A stretch of DNA of 64,000 nt. Source: Aromatoleum bremense. GTDB lineage: Bacteria > Pseudomonadota > Gammaproteobacteria > Burkholderiales > Rhodocyclaceae. Under the pieces are notes generated by a model. That model did not search any database and had not been told where the DNA came from. It saw only the letters and a list, made by a program, of their open reading frames with translations. The stretch is from assembly GCF_017894365.1 (NCBI RefSeq), contig NZ_CP059467.1:3286001-3350000 (forward strand). Direction: 5' to 3'. The position numbers were made by a program, and so were the translations under genes. This document shows, in pieces, positions 28,408 through 38,900 of the stretch (positions are counted from its first letter, which is position 1; each line of letters begins with the position of its first letter).

Positions 28408-31164
28408 ATGCTCACCAGCACCGCCGTCGTCGTCGTCTCGTTCGCCTACCTGCTGCTCCTTTTCGCTGTCGCCTATTTCGCCGATCGCCGCGCGGAACAG
28501 GGGCGGTCGGTGATCTCGAATCCGTGGACCTACGCGCTGTCGCTCGGCGTGTATTGCACGGCGTGGACCTATTTCGGCAGCGTCGGTCGCGCGGCCTCGG
28601 GTGGCGTGTGGTTCCTGCCGATCTATCTCGGCCCGACGCTGGCGATGACGTTGTCGTGGATCGTGATGCTGAAGATGATCCGTATCGCGAAAACCTACCG
28701 CATCACGTCGATCGCCGACTTCATCGCCAGCCGCTACGGCAAGAGCCATCTGCTGGGCGGGCTGGTCACGATCATCGCGGTGGTCGGGATGATCCCGTAC
28801 ATCGCGCTGCAGCTGAAGGCGATCTCGAGCGGGTACGCGGTGCTCACCGGCGAGCGCGACGACCGGTTCTTCCCGCTCGCGCCGGATAGCTGGATCGGCG
28901 ACAGCACGCTGTACGTCGCGCTGACGCTGGCGGTGTTCACGGTCCTGTTCGGCGCCCGCCACCTCGATGCGACCGAGCGGCACGAAGGCATGGTCGCCGC
29001 GATCGCGTTCGAGTCGGTGGTCAAGCTGCTCGCCTTTCTGGTCATCGGCGCGTTCGTCACGTACGGCATGTACGACGGTTTCGGCGATCTCTTCACGCGC
29101 GCGTTCGCCCAACCGGAACTCGCCGGGCTCCTCACCGTCGAGAGCGCCAGCGGCGCCGGCTATGGCGGATGGTTCACGCTGACCGTGCTGGCGATGCTGT
29201 CGGTGATCTTTCTGCCGCGCCAGTTCCAGGTCATGGTCGTCGAGAACGTGAACGAACAGCACCTGCGCCGCGCAATCTGGCTGTTCCCGACGTATCTGTT
29301 CCTGATCAATATCTTCGTGCTGCCGATCGCGCTCGGCGGCCTGCTGTTTTTCGGCAGCGGCGCGGTCGACCCCGACACCTTCGTGCTGTCGCTGCCGCTC
29401 GCCCATGGCCACAGCGCGCTGGCGTTGCTCGCTTTCGTCGGCGGACTGTCGGCCGCGACCGGCATGGTCATCGTCGAGACGATCGCGGTGTCGACGATGG
29501 TGTGCAATGACCTCGTGATGCCGCTGGTGCTGCGCAGCCGCAGCTTCAACCGTACGGCGCACGGCGATCTCACCGGGCTGCTGCTGGGAATCCGGCGCGG
29601 CGCGATCCTCGGGGTGCTGCTGCTCGGTTATCTGTATTTCCGCCTCGCCGGCGAAGCCTATGCGCTGGTCAGTATCGGCCTGATCAGCTTCGCCGCGGTC
29701 GCGCAGTTCGCCCCCGTGATGCTCGGCGGGATGTATTGGCGCGGCGGCACGCGCGAAGGGGCGCTGGCCGGACTGCTTGCGGGCTTCGCCGTGTGGGCCT
29801 ACACGCTGATGCTGCCGTCGGTGGCGAAATCGGGCTGGCTCGATGCGGCATTCCTCGACCACGGCCTGTTCGGCCTCGCGCTCCTCAAGCCCGAGCAGCT
29901 ATTCGGGCTGCGGGGGCTCGACAACATCAGCCATGCGCTGTTCTGGAGTCTCACGGTCAACATCGCCTGCTATCTTTTCGTTTCGCTGCTGCGCACGCCG
30001 ACCGGGCAGGAGGCGAGCCAGGCGACGCTTTTCGTCGATGTCTTCCGGCGCGGCCGCACGTCCCCTGCGATGTTCTGGCGCGGCAGCGCCCAGGTGCGCG
30101 ACCTGCTGCCGCTCGTGGCGCGCTTTCTCGGCACGGCCCGCGCAAAGCGCGCGTTCACCGACTATGCGCGGCAGCGCGGGCTCGCCGGCATCGACCAGAT
30201 CCAGCCCGATGCCGGGCTCGTCCAGTTCGCCGAAACGCAGCTCGCCGGGGCGATCGGCAGCGCCTCCGCGCGCGTCATGGTGGCCTCGGTCGTGCAGGAG
30301 GAGCCGCTGGGACTCGACGAAGTCATGGACATTCTCGACGAGGCTTCGCAGGTGCGCGCGTATTCGCACGAGCTCGAGGAGAAGTCGCGGGCGCTCGAAT
30401 CGGCCACCGCCGAACTGCGCGCGGCCAACGAGCGGCTGAAGGAACTCGACCGGCTCAAGGACGACTTCATGTCGTCGGTGTCGCATGAACTGCGCACGCC
30501 GCTGACGTCGATCCGCGCGTTCTCCGAAATGCTGCTTGACGATCCGGACATCGCTCTCCCGGACCGGATGCGATTTCTCGGCATCATCGTGTCCGAAACG
30601 GAGCGCCTCACGCGCCTCGTGAACCAGGTGCTCGACCTTGCCAAGATCGAATCCGGCCATGCGGAGTGGCACAACAGCGACATCGACATGCGCGCGCTCG
30701 TCGAGCAGGCCGTCGACACCACGGCCCAGCTGTTCCGCGACCGCGGCGCAACCGTCGAGCTGGTGCTGCCGGACGAAGCGCCGCACCTGAAAGCGGACCA
30801 CGACCGGCTGGTGCAGGTGATGCTGAACCTGCTGTCGAACGCGGCGAAGTTCGTGCCGCAGGGCGCGGGCCGCATCCGAGTCGCGCTGAAGTCCGAAGCG
30901 GGGCAGGTGCGCGTCGAGGTGTCGGACAACGGGCCGGGCATCCCGCCGGAGTTGCACGGTGTGATATTCGAGAAATTCCGGCAGGGTGGCGACGAGCGTT
31001 CGCGGCCGCAGGGCACTGGCCTCGGGTTGCCGATCAGCCGCCAGATCGTCGAGCATTTCGGCGGACGGCTGTGGGTGGAGTCGCCGCCGGGGCACGGCAC
31101 GGTATTTACGTTCGTGCTGCCGCTGCACGCTCCCCATCCCGACACGGTGGCTGTCGTGCAATGA
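28408..31164 (+). CDS. CrbS/CbrA-like histidine kinase with sodium:solute symporter domain
   Basis: A 918-residue membrane protein. Residues 1 to about 500 are an SSS/SLC5-type transporter with about 13 helices (ISNPWTYALSLGVYCTAWTYFGSVG, PYIALQLKAIS, LPRQFQVMVVENVNEQHLRRA). A STAC-like linker and coiled coil (about 580-685) lead into the kinase: H693 in VSHELRTPLTS, then N-box LLSNAAKFV, DNGPGIPPE and GTGLGLPISR. Homologues CrbS and CbrA control acetate or carbon metabolism, with CrbS activating acs. Here it sits 400 bases after acs, supporting an acetate-sensing role. The N-terminal transporter may carry solute, sense it, or both. Confidence 0.9.
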   Translation: MLTSTAVVVVSFAYLLLLFAVAYFADRRAEQGRSVISNPWTYALSLGVYCTAWTYFGSVGRAASGGVWFLPIYLGPTLAMTLSWIVMLKMIRIAKTYRITSIADFIASRYGKSHLLGGLVTIIAVVGMIPYIALQLKAISSGYAVLTGERDDRFFPLAPDSWIGDSTLYVALTLAVFTVLFGARHLDATERHEGMVAAIAFESVVKLLAFLVIGAFVTYGMYDGFGDLFTRAFAQPELAGLLTVESASGAGYGGWFTLTVLAMLSVIFLPRQFQVMVVENVNEQHLRRAIWLFPTYLFLINIFVLPIALGGLLFFGSGAVDPDTFVLSLPLAHGHSALALLAFVGGLSAATGMVIVETIAVSTMVCNDLVMPLVLRSRSFNRTAHGDLTGLLLGIRRGAILGVLLLGYLYFRLAGEAYALVSIGLISFAAVAQFAPVMLGGMYWRGGTREGALAGLLAGFAVWAYTLMLPSVAKSGWLDAAFLDHGLFGLALLKPEQLFGLRGLDNISHALFWSLTVNIACYLFVSLLRTPTGQEASQATLFVDVFRRGRTSPAMFWRGSAQVRDLLPLVARFLGTARAKRAFTDYARQRGLAGIDQIQPDAGLVQFAETQLAGAIGSASARVMVASVVQEEPLGLDEVMDILDEASQVRAYSHELEEKSRALESATAELRAANERLKELDRLKDDFMSSVSHELRTPLTSIRAFSEMLLDDPDIALPDRMRFLGIIVSETERLTRLVNQVLDLAKIESGHAEWHNSDIDMRALVEQAVDTTAQLFRDRGATVELVLPDEAPHLKADHDRLVQVMLNLLSNAAKFVPQGAGRIRVALKSEAGQVRVEVSDNGPGIPPELHGVIFEKFRQGGDERSRPQGTGLGLPISRQIVEHFGGRLWVESPPGHGTVFTFVLPLHAPHPDTVAVVQ

Positions 31165-31193
31165 CATAGAATAGCCGGGAGAGAGGGAGAAGC

Positions 31194-31565
31194 ATGGCCA
31201 AAAAGATACTGATCGCGGACGATGAACAGAACATCGTCATTTCGCTCGAATTCCTGATGAAGCGCGAAGGGTATGAGGTTTCGATCGCCAACGATGGCGA
31301 GGAGGCGATCGCGCGAATCCGCGCCGAGTTGCCCGACCTGGTGCTGCTCGACGTGATGATGCCGAAGAAAAGCGGGTTCGAGGTGTGCCAGGAAATCAAG
31401 GCTGATCCCGACCTGCAGTCGGTGCGCGTCCTGATGCTGACGGCAAAAGGGCGCGACACCGAAGTTGCCAAGGGGCTCGCGCTGGGGGCCGATGCCTACA
31501 TGACCAAGCCGTTCTCGACGAAGGAGCTGGTGGAGTGCGTGCGCAGCATGCTCGCGGCGAGCTGA
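31194..31565 (+). CDS. Single-domain (CheY-like) response regulator
   Basis: A 123-residue receiver domain with the acid pair D9/D10, phosphoacceptor D53 in VLLDVMMPKK, and the conserved lysine in YMTKPF. No output domain follows. It is 29 bases after the kinase gene and the likely partner of that kinase. CrbR and CbrB, the known partners of similar kinases, have DNA-binding outputs, so this system must signal differently, by protein contact or through another regulator (inference). Confidence 0.92.
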   Translation: MAKKILIADDEQNIVISLEFLMKREGYEVSIANDGEEAIARIRAELPDLVLLDVMMPKKSGFEVCQEIKADPDLQSVRVLMLTAKGRDTEVAKGLALGADAYMTKPFSTKELVECVRSMLAAS

Positions 31566-31568
31566 CGG

Positions 31569-33734
31569 ATGACGGCACGCACACGTTTCCTGCTGGCGGT
31601 GATCGTCCTGGCGTTGCTGATGACCGGACCGTTCGTCGTCACCGCACTGCTGGTGTGGCTGGAGACGGCAGGCAGCAGAGAACTGTTGATCGACGTGATC
31701 GCGCCGCACCTGCCGCTGGGCGCGCTGATGACCCTGATGGGCTTCGTCGTCGGCATCGCGGTGCTGCGCAACCTCTTTCGCCGCTACGTGCAGGGTCTTC
31801 TGAGAATGGGGGAGAACCTCAACCTGATGCTCGGCGCAAACCGTGAGTTTCGCGTCAAGGAGGAGGGGCCGCCGGAAGTGAAGGCGCTGGCACGCTACGT
31901 CAATGCCCTGGCCGAACAGCGCGACGCGCTGCTGCAGGACGTCGAGGCGCAGATCGCGCGAGCGAAGGAGTCGCTCGAGGAAGAGAAGAACCGCCTCGCC
32001 GCGCTGATGTCCGAGCTGACGCAAAGCGTTCTCGTCTGCAACCTCGACGGACGCATCCTGCTCTACAACAACCGCGCGCGCGCGCAGTTCCGCTCGCTGT
32101 CGCAGGCTCCGGGAGTGGCGAACGGCGGCGAGCTGATCGGGCTCGGGCGTTCGATCTATGGCGTGTTCGACCGCAACCTGATCAACCACGCGCTCGAAAG
32201 CATCCAGCATCGGCTGCGGCGCAGCAACGTGCAGCCGGTGGCAAAATTCGTCACCACGACGCGTGCGGGTCACCTGCTGCGGGCGCAGATGGCGCCGGTG
32301 CTGTCGGTGGGGCAAGAGGATGCCCCCGAGCGCAGCATCACCGGGTTCATCCTGATGCTCGACGACATCACGCGCAATTTCGAGAACGAATCGCGCCGCG
32401 ACCAGATGCTGCACACGCTGACCGAGGGCAACCGCGCGGCGCTGGCGAACGTGCGGGCAGCGGCGGAAATGCTCGACTACCCCGATCTGCAGAGCGAGCT
32501 CCAGGAGCGCTTTCGCAAGGTCATCCGTGACGAGATCCGCGCGATGAGCGGGCGGCTCGACGAGACCGCGAACGAGTTCGCCGATGCCCTGAAGGCGCGC
32601 TGGCCGCTCGAGGAGATGCTCGGCGCGGACCTGCTTGCCGCGGCGCAGCGGCGCATCGTCAAGGTGCTGAAGGTGCCGGCCAAGCTCGAGGAGGTCGACG
32701 AGTCGCTGTGGGTGAAAGTCGACAGCTTCTCGCTGCTGCAGGCGCTGACCTACCTCGCGAGCCGGCTGTCGGACGAGTTCGAGATACGCGAGGTGCGTTT
32801 CCGGCTGAGCGGGGCGGGACGCCTGGTGCACCTCGACCTGATCTGGTCGGGGCAGGCGATGAGCACCGAGACGGTGATGAGCTGGGAGCTCGAACCGATG
32901 CGCTTCGCCGACGAGAACAGCCCGCTCACCGTACGCGACGTCATCGAGCGCAATGACGGCGAGATGTGGCTGGAGCGCGAGAAAGTGCGCCACCGCGCGT
33001 TTTTTCGCATCGTGCTGCCGGCCGCGCTGCCCCAGGAGGAGCTCGACCCGGCGGCATTTCTCAAAGGCGAGGGGCGGCCCGAGTACTACGATTTCGATCT
33101 CTTCAAATGGTCGGAAAAATCGCATGTGCTGGAGGATCGCCTGCTCAGCGAGCTGACCTACACGGTCTTCGACACTGAAACGACCGGGCTCGATCCGTCG
33201 AAGGGCGACGAGATCATCCAGATCGGCGCGACGCGCATCGTCAACGGCAAGCTGCTGCGCCAGGAATCCTTCGAGCAGCTGATCGATCCGGAGCGCGGGG
33301 TGTCGCCGGAGTCGGTCAAGATCCACGGTATCACGCCCGACATGCTCGCCGGCCAGCCGACGATCGCCAGGGTGCTGCCGGCATTCCACGCGTTTGCGCA
33401 GGACACGGTGCTGATCGCGCACAACGCGGCGTTCGACATGCGCTTCCTGCAGCTCAAGGAGAACCTGACGGGCCTGCGCTTCGACCAGCCGGTGCTCGAC
33501 ACGCTGCTGCTGTCGGCGGTGGTCCATCCGAACCAGGAGTCGCACCGCCTTGAAGCGATCGCCGAGCGCCTTAATCTGACGATCATCGGCCGGCATACCG
33601 CGCTCGGTGACGCGATCGTGACGGCCGAAGTGCTGCTGAAGCTGATCCCCCTGCTCGCGGAAAAAGGCATCCGCACGCTCGGCGAGGCGCGCCAGGCGGC
33701 CGAAAAATCGTATTACGCGAGGGTCAAATATTGA
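31569..33734 (+). CDS. Membrane PAS sensor fused to DnaQ-type 3'-5' exonuclease
   Basis: A 721-residue fusion. Two helices (residues about 8-30 and 48-68) and a HAMP-like coiled coil lead to a PAS domain (about 145-270, VLVCNLDGRILLYNNRAR). A kinase-like helical region follows at 270-500, without the conserved phosphoaccepting His or a clear ATP site. From about 525 comes a DnaQ/epsilon exonuclease with a complete DEDDh set: D535, E537 (VFDTETTGLDP), D623 (IAHNAAFDM), H676 and D681 (GRHTALGDA). The gene starts 3 bases after the response regulator stop. It is not the replicative epsilon subunit (membrane anchor, wrong length). A role as a membrane signalling nuclease is speculative. Confidence 0.85.
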   Translation: MTARTRFLLAVIVLALLMTGPFVVTALLVWLETAGSRELLIDVIAPHLPLGALMTLMGFVVGIAVLRNLFRRYVQGLLRMGENLNLMLGANREFRVKEEGPPEVKALARYVNALAEQRDALLQDVEAQIARAKESLEEEKNRLAALMSELTQSVLVCNLDGRILLYNNRARAQFRSLSQAPGVANGGELIGLGRSIYGVFDRNLINHALESIQHRLRRSNVQPVAKFVTTTRAGHLLRAQMAPVLSVGQEDAPERSITGFILMLDDITRNFENESRRDQMLHTLTEGNRAALANVRAAAEMLDYPDLQSELQERFRKVIRDEIRAMSGRLDETANEFADALKARWPLEEMLGADLLAAAQRRIVKVLKVPAKLEEVDESLWVKVDSFSLLQALTYLASRLSDEFEIREVRFRLSGAGRLVHLDLIWSGQAMSTETVMSWELEPMRFADENSPLTVRDVIERNDGEMWLEREKVRHRAFFRIVLPAALPQEELDPAAFLKGEGRPEYYDFDLFKWSEKSHVLEDRLLSELTYTVFDTETTGLDPSKGDEIIQIGATRIVNGKLLRQESFEQLIDPERGVSPESVKIHGITPDMLAGQPTIARVLPAFHAFAQDTVLIAHNAAFDMRFLQLKENLTGLRFDQPVLDTLLLSAVVHPNQESHRLEAIAERLNLTIIGRHTALGDAIVTAEVLLKLIPLLAEKGIRTLGEARQAAEKSYYARVKY

Positions 33735-33801
33735 ACCCCGGATGGGTGCCCGTGACGGTGCGCGGGTTGCAGGCCGGCCACTGGGCTGAAGCGGTGCGGT
33801 C

Positions 33802-35886
33802 TTGACCACGCAGTCCGCCTTTGGCCGCCGCCTGCGGCGCTATTACGGCTGGTACACCGGCAGCTTTCTCGCGTTCGTCGGGCTGCTTGCGATCGGCGAA
33901 CAGTTCGGCATGTCGCCGGGGGTCATCGGGCACGTGTTCCTGTTCGCGACGATCGCGATCTATGCCGGCATCGGCGTGATGAGCCGCACCTCCGACGTGT
34001 CGGAGTATTACGTCGCCGGCCGGCGGGTTCCGGCGGTCTTCAACGGCATGGCGACCGCGGCCGACTGGATGAGCGCGGCGTCCTACATCGGCCTGGCCGG
34101 CACGCTGTACTTTTCCGGTTTCGAAGGCCTCGCGTTCGTCACCGGCTGGACGGGCGGCTTCGTTCTCGTCGCGCTGCTGCTCGCGCCCTACCTGCGCAAG
34201 TTCGGCCAATACACGATTCCCGACTTTCTCGGCGCGCGCTACGAAGGCAATGTCGCCCGCATCGTCGGACTCGTGGCGACGGTGCTTGCGAGCTTCGTCT
34301 ATCTCGTCGCGCAGATCTACGGCGTGGGTCTGATCACGAGCCGCTTCGTCAGCGTCGAGTTCGAGATCGGCCTGTTCGTCGGCCTCGCGGGCATCCTCGT
34401 CTGTTCGTTCCTCGGCGGCATGCGTGCGGTGACATGGACGCAGGTCGCCCAGTACGTGATCCTCATCGTCGCCTACCTCGCGCCGGTGGTGATCCTGTCG
34501 TACAAGGTCACCGGCATACCGGTCCCGCCGGCAGTGTATGGCAGCGTACTCGACAGGCTTTCCGCCAAGGAGACCGAGCTGTTCGTCGAGCCGCGCGAAA
34601 TCGAGGTTCGCGAACGCTTCGGCCAACGCGCGGCGGATTACGAAGCGAAGATCGCCGCGCTGCCGGATTCGCTCGAGGAAGAACGGCGTTCGCTGATCGA
34701 ACGCCTGAACCGGCTGCGCATCGACAACGCCGCGGCGCGCGAAATCGCGCACGCCGAACGGGCGCTGCGCGACCTGCCGAAGACGCCCGACCAGGCGCGG
34801 GCGACGTGGGAGCAGGCGCGCGTCGAGGCCGCCGGGCGGTCGCGGCCACCGCCCCGTCACGCCGAGGCCCACCCCGGCGACACGCCGGAGCAAAAGCGCG
34901 TCGCGCGCAACAACTTCCTCGCGCTGGTGTTCGTCCTGATGATCGGCACCGCCGCCCTGCCGCACGTGCTCGTGCGCTACTACACCACGCCGGGGGTCGT
35001 GGAAGCGCGACGCTCGGTTTTCTGGTCGCTGTTCTTCATCTTCCTGCTGTACGTCACGGCGCCGGCCTACGCGGTGTTCGCGAAGTGGGAGGTCTACAAC
35101 AACCTCATCGGATCGAGTCTTTCGCTGCTGCCGAACTGGGTCGCGTCATGGGGTAAGGTCGGGATGGTCGCGATCGAGGACATCAATGGCGACGGCATCC
35201 TGCAGCTGGCCGAACTGCGCCTGAACACCGACGTGATCCTGCTCGCGACGCCGGAGATTGCCGGCCTGCCGTACGTCGTGTCGGGGCTGGTCGCGGCGGG
35301 CGGACTCGCGGCCGCGCTGTCGACCGCGGACGGGCTGCTGCTGACGATCTCGAACGCGCTTTCGCACGACTTCTATTACAAGGTCGTCAATCCACACGCC
35401 TCGACGCAGCGCCGGCTGGTGATCGCGAAATCCCAGCTGCTCGTCGTCGCGGTGATCGCGGCGTGGGTCGCGTCGATGCGCCCCGACAACATCCTGTTCA
35501 TGGTCGGCCTCGCGTTCTCGATTGCCGCCGCCGCGTTCTTTCCCGCGCTGGTGCTCGGAATCTTCTGGAAGCGCGCGAACCGCCCCGGAGCGGTTACCGG
35601 CATGCTCGCCGGGCTCGTGGTCACGCTGTACTACGCGGTGCGCACCCATCCGTTCTTCGGCGGTTCGATGGCGCAGGCCTGGTTCGATATCAACCCTATC
35701 TCCGCGGGCGTGTTCGGTGTCCCGCTCGGATTCGCGACGATCGTGCTGGTGAGCCTGCTGACCCGTCCGCCGCCCCCGGAGATCCAGGATCTCGTCGATT
35801 ACGTGCGCTATCCGCGGCTCCCGGCGGACGACAGCGAGGCGCAGCCGGACTCCCTCGCAGCGCCGCGACGGCGAACTCAGAGCTGA
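33802..35886 (+). CDS. Sodium:solute symporter, ActP/VC_2705-like, with soluble insert
   Basis: A 694-residue SSS-family transporter, probably for acetate or another short carboxylate. Symporter motifs include VSEYYVAGRRVPAVFNGMATAADWMSAASYIG, QYTIPDFLGARY and GGLAAALSTADGLLLTISNALSHD. An insert of about 120 hydrophilic, coiled-coil-prone residues (about 245-370) splits the helices, as in the VC_2705-like group. Residues 460-471 (DINGDGILQLAE) match a calcium-binding EF-hand loop. The only in-frame start near the conserved N-terminus is TTG at 33802, with a weak ribosome site. It follows the exonuclease fusion by 67 bases on the same strand. Confidence 0.88.
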   Translation: MTTQSAFGRRLRRYYGWYTGSFLAFVGLLAIGEQFGMSPGVIGHVFLFATIAIYAGIGVMSRTSDVSEYYVAGRRVPAVFNGMATAADWMSAASYIGLAGTLYFSGFEGLAFVTGWTGGFVLVALLLAPYLRKFGQYTIPDFLGARYEGNVARIVGLVATVLASFVYLVAQIYGVGLITSRFVSVEFEIGLFVGLAGILVCSFLGGMRAVTWTQVAQYVILIVAYLAPVVILSYKVTGIPVPPAVYGSVLDRLSAKETELFVEPREIEVRERFGQRAADYEAKIAALPDSLEEERRSLIERLNRLRIDNAAAREIAHAERALRDLPKTPDQARATWEQARVEAAGRSRPPPRHAEAHPGDTPEQKRVARNNFLALVFVLMIGTAALPHVLVRYYTTPGVVEARRSVFWSLFFIFLLYVTAPAYAVFAKWEVYNNLIGSSLSLLPNWVASWGKVGMVAIEDINGDGILQLAELRLNTDVILLATPEIAGLPYVVSGLVAAGGLAAALSTADGLLLTISNALSHDFYYKVVNPHASTQRRLVIAKSQLLVVAVIAAWVASMRPDNILFMVGLAFSIAAAAFFPALVLGIFWKRANRPGAVTGMLAGLVVTLYYAVRTHPFFGGSMAQAWFDINPISAGVFGVPLGFATIVLVSLLTRPPPPEIQDLVDYVRYPRLPADDSEAQPDSLAAPRRRTQS

Positions 35887-35940
35887 TCGGCGATCATCCC
35901 GCCGAGCGTCGCAGCGACGGCCGTCGATCGCGAACGGTTT

Positions 35941-38900
35941 TTATCGCGGCCCCCTTGCGCCGCGACCGCTGGCAACCAGCCATTCGGCCAGCGCGTCGGC
36001 CGGCATCGGCCGCGCGTAGTGGTATCCCTGCGCCTCGTCGCAGTTGAAGATGCACAGGAAGCGGTCGATATCCTCGCTTTCGACGCCTTCGGCGATGACC
36101 TGCAGCTTGAGAGTGCGCGCCATGCTGACGATCGCGCGCACGATCGCGGCGTCGTCCGGGTCGGTGGCGATGTCGCGGACGAAGGACTGGTCGATCTTGA
36201 GCTTGTCGACGGCGAAGCGCTTCAGGTAGGCGAGGCTCGAATAGCCGGTGCCGAAGTCGTCGATCGACAGGCGCACGCCGAGCGATTTCAGCCGTCGCAG
36301 CGTCTCGATGACGGATTCGGAGTCGACGAGCAGCAACGACTCGGTCAGTTCGAGTTCGAGCCGCGCCGGATCGAGGCCCGACAGCGACAGCGCCCGCACG
36401 ACGCTGCGTTCGAGATCGCCGCGCCGGAACTGCACGGCCGACAGGTTGACCGCGACGCTCAGCTCCGGCAAGCCCTGCCGCGTCCAGCGGGCGGCCTGCA
36501 TGCACGCTTCGCGCAGCACCCAGTCGCCGATCGGGACGATCAGGCCGCTGTCCTCCGCCGCCGGGATGAAGCGGCCCGGCGCGACCAGTTCGCGCTTGTC
36601 ACAGTGCCAGCGCAGCAAGGCTTCGACACCGACGACATGACCGCTCGCGAGGTTGATCTGCGGCTGGTAATGCAGCAGGAACTCGTCGTTTTCGAGGGCG
36701 CGGTGCAACGCCGTGCGGATCTGCAGCTGTTCGACGGCGTCTACGTTCATCTGCTCGGTGTAGAAGCGCCAGGTGTTGCGGCCGGCGCGCTTGGCCTGGT
36801 ACATCGCAGTGTCGGCGTTCTTCAGCAGGGTGTCGAAATCCTTGCCGTCGTCGGGCCAGATAGCGATGCCGATCGACATCGTGTTCGTCAGCTCATGGCC
36901 TTCGAGCTCGAAGGGCTGGGCCAGCGCGTCGAAGATTTTCGCGGTCGCGCTGTTGATCGCCTGCGGGTCGCGAATATCGGTAAGCGCGATCAGGAACTCG
37001 TCGCCGCCGAGACGGCTGACGGTGTCGGTTTCGCGCAGGCACTCGCGCAGCCGCAGCGCGACTCCTTGCAGCAGGCCGTCGCCGGCCGGGTGGCCGAGCG
37101 TGTCGTTGATGGTCTTGAAATGATCGAGATCGACGAACAGCAGCGCGACTTTCGCCTGCGCGCGCTCCGCCCATGCGGTGGCCAGCGCGAAGCGGTCGCG
37201 GAACAGCACGCGGTTCGGCAGTCCAGTGAGCGCATCGTGATGGGCGAGATACTCGACGCGCGCCTGGGCTTCCTTACGGTCGGTGATGTCGTGCACGAAC
37301 GTGAGTACGTGTTTCTCGCCGTCGATGTCGATGTATTTGGACGACAGGCTGACCTGGCGCACCGCGCCGCTGCGGTCGCACCCGACAGTCTCGAAATCGA
37401 GCACCGAATCGTGCTGCCGGAGCGTTTCGAGCCAGCGCTGGCGGCTCTCGGGATCGGGCCACAGGTTGACCTCGACCGAAGTCTTGCCGATGAGGTCTTC
37501 ACGTTTCCAGCCGAAGTGGATTTCGTACTTGTCGTTCACTTCGATGAATCGCCCGTCCTCGACGCGCGTGATCGCGATCGCGAACGGTGCTGCCATCATC
37601 GCGATGGCAAACCGTTCTTCGCTGTTGCGCAGCGCGGCTTCGGTGGCGCGCAACTCGGTAATGTCCTGGATCGCGCCGCACACGCGTACCGCGCGGCCTT
37701 CCCGGTCGTACTGGAGGTGACCGTTCGCGCGCGCCATGCGGAGCGCGCCGTCGGAGCGGATGAGGCGGAATTCGCTTACATAGGAACGATTGTTCCTGAC
37801 CGCGCCCGCGAGGTCGCCGGCCACCCGCTTGCGGTCGTCCGGATGAACGTGAGCGAGGAAGGTGGCGCCGCTGGGAGTGACCTTGCCCGGCACGTGGCCG
37901 AGGAGGCGGTCGGTTTGTTCCCCCCAGTGAAGGACGCCGGCGGGGAGCTGCCATTCCCAGTACCCGACCTGCGCCAGCGAGGTGGCCTCGGCGAGCTGGC
38001 GGCGGCTCTCCTTGATGGGCGTGATGTCGTGAAAAATCTCGAACTTGCTGAGCGTGCCATCGGGATTGCGGAACGGCATGTCGAACAAGTCGTAACTGCG
38101 TCCGCTGGGCGCTGTCCATTCCGCGTGCACCGAGCTGCCCGCAAAGACAACATCGTTGTTGCACCACGTACAGGCTTCGCTGCGACCGTGGAGGTATTCG
38201 AAGCACTTGCGTCCGGCGGGCGCGCCGAACTGGCGTTCGAGCGCCGGGTTGAGATACTCGATGACGTGATCGGCGCCGACGATGTACGCGCCGTCGGGCA
38301 GCGCGTCGAGAATGCCCTGCAGGCGCGTGCGCTCGGCCGCGAGCACGGCGACTTCGGCCTGCGCGGTCTTCACGCGGCTGATGTCCGTATAAGTGAGCAC
38401 GACGCCGTCGCGCACGCCGCCCTCGCCGTGAAACGGCAGCATGCGCTCCAGATACCAACGGCCGGTGACGTCCACCTCGCGCTCCACGCCTTCACCCGTG
38501 GCGGCGACGTGCTGCAGGTCGGCCAGGAAGCGTGATGCGTCACCGGCGCGGTAGGTGATCTCCGACAGCGGACGGCCTGCGTCCGAGGCGCGCAAGGCGA
38601 GAACGCCTTCGACGGCGGCGCTGAAGCGGCGCACGCGCAGCCCGGCATCGAGAAACACGGTGCCGATCTTCGTGCTCGCGAGCAGGTGATCGTAGTCGCG
38701 GTTCAGGTTTGCCAGCGCTGCATTGCGGTCTTCGAGTTCGCGGTTGAGGATGTAGAGGTCTTCATTGACCGACTTCAATTCCTCGTTGGCGCTCTGCAGC
38801 TCCTCGTTCGACGCGGTCAGTTCCTCGTTTGCGAGATCGATGTGCTCGTGGCTGCTCTTGAGCTCGACGATCATCTCGTGCAGCCGTTCGCGGGTTGCGA

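Noticed and set aside
30162..33809. A 1215-codon minus-strand frame opposite the kinase, regulator and exonuclease genes.
   Set aside because: It crosses three well supported genes and two intergenic gaps, and its translation is low-complexity Arg/His/Gln. It is a GC-bias artefact.
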